Assembly (NCBI GenBank): GCA_900548315.1
Contig: URJU01000097.1
Span: forward strand, 1 to 7,999
Direction: 5' to 3'
Source: an uncultured Coprococcus sp.
GTDB taxonomy: Bacteria; Bacillota; Clostridia; Lachnospirales; Lachnospiraceae
DNA length: 7,999 nucleotides
Positions 6,353 through 7,999 of this stretch are shown piece after piece; the stretch's first letter is position 1, and the number at the start of each line of letters is the position of its first letter. The notes under the pieces are model-generated. The model did not search any database. It had not been told where the DNA came from and was given only the letters and a program-made list of their open reading frames with translations. Position numbers and translations under genes: made by a program.

Positions 6353-7374
6353 TCAGATCTCCTTCCTATCACAAAGCTTGCCACCACTGTAAATATTGCA
6401 CTGATCATAAGTTCTGTATAGTAGCCCAGTCCTCTGCTGAGTATCATGCCCGGCAGGAGCAATGTGCTGCCAAATATCGGCAAGAACATCTCCATAAAGA
6501 GTTTTTCACTGATTCCCATACCACCCGGAAGGGGAAGCATATCCACCGCAACTGCTATGGCACCCTGCATGAGAATGATAAGCCATGCTGATGATCCTGA
6601 AAGTCCAAATGCCTTGTACACAAACCATGTAGCTGCAAATAGTGATAATCTTTGCACAACTGTTATAATGAACACTACCACCAGCATCCCGAAATGTCCT
6701 ACCATGTAATCCGCAGTCTGGTTATACTTTTCCATTGATGCCGCGAGCTTTTCCTCACGGGACTTCTTGTGCCTTAAAAACTTCATCCGCTCAAGGAGTC
6801 TGCTGCCATTCACCACAAATGCCTTTGCAAGCGACGGGTGAAATGCGAACAGCACCATACCAGCCACACACACAACGTTAAGTACAAGTCCGAGGTAAAA
6901 TACCCACTGCACATCATCTATATATGTATGTATAAAACTCTGTCCAAATATGGCTATTCCAAGTCCCAGAAGTACCAGCACCAGCTTGTAAGTGATCGTC
7001 ACTATGAGCAGCACCTGTGTGGAAACAGGGATTGGTATCTTCTTTTTCTTCATATAATATATCTGAGCCGGCTGTCCCCCCGACGCAGAGGGTGTGATGC
7101 AGCTGAAAAAGAATCCAACCGACGAGAACAAGAAACAGGTTCCCCTGTCTACCTTCACGCCAAGATTCCGCATCATATAGTGTATGATAATTGATTCTCC
7201 CCATATAAATACCACGACACATGCCACTCCCGGTACGAGCCACCAAGGATTCACCGTCTGAAGTATATCAGATATCTGTCCTATATCCTCGCCGTGAAAC
7301 ACTCCGTATACAGTTCCGGCAAATATGAGAACCAGGAACAATACGTTGAACACCATCTTTTTCTTATTTTCCAT
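6349..7374 (-). CDS. Flippase-like integral membrane protein (LPG synthase TM domain, YbhN/UPF0104 family)
   Basis: This 341-residue polytopic membrane protein is related to the lipid-translocating half of MprF. About eight hydrophobic segments are visible. Family motifs are GFFFSCITPSASGGQPAQIY (88-107), PLPGGMGISEKLF (281-293) and SRGLGYYTEL (313-322). The C-terminal aminoacyl-transferase domain of full MprF is absent, so it cannot itself make lysyl-phosphatidylglycerol. Stand-alone members are thought to move lipids or lipid-linked sugars, but the substrate here is unknown. A charged loop (about 191-216, rich in Lys, Arg and Glu) lies between helices. ATG at 7374 is immediately preceded by an in-frame TAA, so no longer start exists. 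The ribosome site is poor (AAGGA, 11 bases away), suggesting modest translation. It is first in a two-gene operon and overlaps the 97-aa gene by four bases (ATGA). Confidence 0.9.
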   Translation of the reverse strand: MENKKKMVFNVLFLVLIFAGTVYGVFHGEDIGQISDILQTVNPWWLVPGVACVVVFIWGESIIIHYMMRNLGVKVDRGTCFLFSSVGFFFSCITPSASGGQPAQIYYMKKKKIPIPVSTQVLLIVTITYKLVLVLLGLGIAIFGQSFIHTYIDDVQWVFYLGLVLNVVCVAGMVLFAFHPSLAKAFVVNGSRLLERMKFLRHKKSREEKLAASMEKYNQTADYMVGHFGMLVVVFIITVVQRLSLFAATWFVYKAFGLSGSSAWLIILMQGAIAVAVDMLPLPGGMGISEKLFMEMFLPIFGSTLLLPGMILSRGLGYYTELMISAIFTVVASFVIGRRSE

Positions 7375-7446
7375 TTAACTTACTATCCTTTTTCATATCC
7401 GGGGCAATTCCCCTGTAAATACAGTGCGAACTTCATGCACAATGCT

Positions 7447-7455
7447 AGTATATCA
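7447..7455 (-). promoter_or_regulatory. Possible extended -10 promoter of the flippase operon
   Basis: TGATATACT on the minus strand is an extended -10 element (TG-n-TATACT). No matching -35 lies at 16-18 bases; TTGCCA is present but about 20 away. Transcription would start near 7440, giving a leader of about 65 bases. That leader contains a short GC hairpin, GGGG-AATTG-CCCC, shortly before the start codon. Further upstream is an odd run of A6-G6-T5 (7477-7493 on the plus strand). Confidence 0.4.
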
Positions 7456-7536
7456 TGGATCATTCAATTAAATGGCAAAAAAGGGGGGTTTTTACTTTAA
7501 TTATTTGTAATGTAAGTTTTGTACGACTTATACTTT

Positions 7537-7733
7537 CTATTTTTCGCTGTTCAGATTCGGCAGATTCTGCCCCTCCTCCCAGAGAGTCGCAACCTCAGTT
7601 CCATCCTTGTGGCAATACACTATCTTATTTATAACTCTTGGCTCCTCATCGCCATAGTATATATCTGAACTGCCTGTATGCTCATGTTCAGTCTGAGGGA
7701 TAGCCGCGCCCTCTCTATATCCTCCAAAGCTCT
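7537..7733 (-). pseudogene. 3' remnant of a second gene, possibly the anti-sigma factor partner
   Basis: After the sigma homology ends, a different frame from the sigma start reads as normal protein to a TAG at 7537. It includes AAIPQTEHEHTGSSDIYYGD and then INKIVYCHKDGTEVATLWEE and GQNLPNLNSEK. This frame is open back to a TAA at 7773-7771 but has no start codon with a ribosome site. Its strand-like, polar content fits the C-terminal end of an extracytoplasmic or regulatory domain. ECF sigma genes are usually followed by a membrane anti-sigma gene, so a deletion joining the 5' part of sigma to the 3' part of its anti-sigma gene would explain both pieces. That identity is inferred; no anti-sigma motif such as the zinc-binding HxxxCxxC survives here. 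Bases 7375-7536 downstream hold only the flippase promoter region. Confidence 0.5.
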
Positions 7734-7859
7734 GGTTTCCTGTGTTATATCTTCGGCTATGTGGGTATTCTTAGACAATGCCAGCACAAAACGATATACG
7801 TCTTTGTAGTACTTTTCGTATATTTCTTCTATTCCATTTTTTTCTTTTCCTGACGCCAA
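7629..7859 (-). pseudogene. Truncated ECF-type RNA polymerase sigma factor (region 2 fragment)
   Basis: The frame starts with TTG at 7859, eight bases after GGGAGG (7868-7873). Residues 9-42 (IEEIYEKYYKDVYRFVLALS, then KNTHIAEDITQET) match the start of sigma-70 region 2 of ECF sigma factors. The usual continuation (a Phe-x-Lys-Ala type helix, the -10 recognition part and the whole region 4) is missing. From about 7733 the frame reads RALEDIERARLSLRL and on to a stop at 7629, which does not look like sigma sequence. Intact relatives have about 160-190 residues, so this 76-residue product should not bind promoters. It could still be expressed, since its promoter and ribosome site look intact. 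An assembly or library error is an alternative cause, given the adapter left at the other end of the contig. Confidence 0.8.
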
Positions 7860-7882
7860 GTTTTTTACCTCCCTTCACATAT

Positions 7883-7910
7883 AAGACCAGTAAACTAAAA
7901 AAACGTTACA
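7883..7910 (-). promoter_or_regulatory. ECF-type promoter of the truncated sigma gene
   Basis: On the minus strand TGTAAC (7905-7910) followed by GTTTTTTT is a classic ECF -35 with its T run. Sixteen bases later GGTCTT (7883-7888) resembles the CGTC-type -10. The start would fall about ten bases before GGGAGG, giving a very short leader. ECF sigma genes commonly carry such a promoter and are read by their own product. If so here, the loss of sigma function would leave it dependent on a related sigma factor. Confidence 0.6.
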
Positions 7911-7911
7911 A

Positions 7912-7993
7912 AAGGAGCAGACGCATGTAAGGCGCTTCGCGCGGCGTCTGCGTACTTCACAAGGAATCCTCCCACTTACGTGGGTCCCTCCTT
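7912..7993 (-). other. Double-hairpin element with matching ends (repeat or structured RNA)
   Basis: The 82 bases are bounded by AAGGAG (7912-7917) and its complement CTCCTT (7988-7993). Hairpin 1 pairs GCAGACGC (7917-7924) with GCGTCTGC (7944-7951) and has a nested GCGC-TTC-GCGC. Hairpin 2 pairs AAGGA (7961-7965) with TCCTT (7989-7993) and CCCAC (7971-7975) with GTGGG (7980-7984). Read on the minus strand, the hairpin 2 loop is GTAA, a GNRA tetraloop, and hairpin 1 is followed by TCCTTTTGT, like a terminator. The element ends directly at the sigma promoter -35. It may be the terminator region of a gene beyond the window, a small structured RNA or an intergenic repeat. No known RNA family was recognised. 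Confidence 0.5.
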
Positions 7994-7999
7994 ATGAAA

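Noticed and set aside
52..7999. Prophage, insertion sequence or defence island
   Set aside because: No transposase, integrase, nuclease or toxin-antitoxin gene is visible; the genes are ordinary transport, envelope, sugar and repair functions.

Overview
The window looks like the end of a draft contig from a low-to-mid GC Gram-positive gut anaerobe, most likely a Lachnospiraceae member (Clostridia). This is inferred from strong AGGAGG-type ribosome sites, sigma-A type promoters, the type of each protein, and an ECF sigma leader of clostridial style. No rRNA or other marker fixes the genus. Bases 1-51 are not genomic: they are an Illumina Nextera i7 adapter with its barcode, left untrimmed. Biology starts at base 52.

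Layout. A MATE efflux transporter gene (minus) runs off the contig end, and its apparent C-terminus is translated adapter. A 485-base intergenic region follows. It holds a 34-codon minus-strand gene with an excellent ribosome site (1524-1628) and a clear promoter for a plus-strand ROK-family fructokinase (1812-2666). A strong hairpin (2683-2730) separates the fructokinase from convergent uppP (minus, 2771-3607), the undecaprenyl-diphosphatase of envelope lipid carrier recycling. Upstream of uppP lies a family 6 type DNA glycosylase (minus, 3800-4366). A divergent NSS (SLC6/LeuT-like) sodium-coupled transporter (plus, 4633-5955) has a good promoter preceded by three ATGCGCA repeats. A second hairpin terminator (5962-6021) separates it from a convergent two-gene minus operon: a YbhN/MprF-type flippase-like membrane protein (6349-7374) and a coupled 97-aa protein of unknown function (6059-6352).

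The last 460 bases hold a decayed ECF sigma locus (minus). A likely ECF-type self-regulated promoter, a ribosome site and a TTG start lead into sigma region 2, which breaks off after about 42 residues. A different reading frame then carries what looks like the 3' end of another gene, perhaps the cognate anti-sigma factor. Upstream, abutting the promoter, is an 82-base double-hairpin element with matching ends (7912-7993).

The genes do not form one pathway. They are mostly single transcription units of transport, envelope, sugar-entry and repair functions. I see no complete new multi-gene system. The most unusual items are the adapter-derived protein tail, the sigma remnant with its intact-looking promoter, the double-hairpin element, the 34-aa gene and the ATGCGCA repeats.
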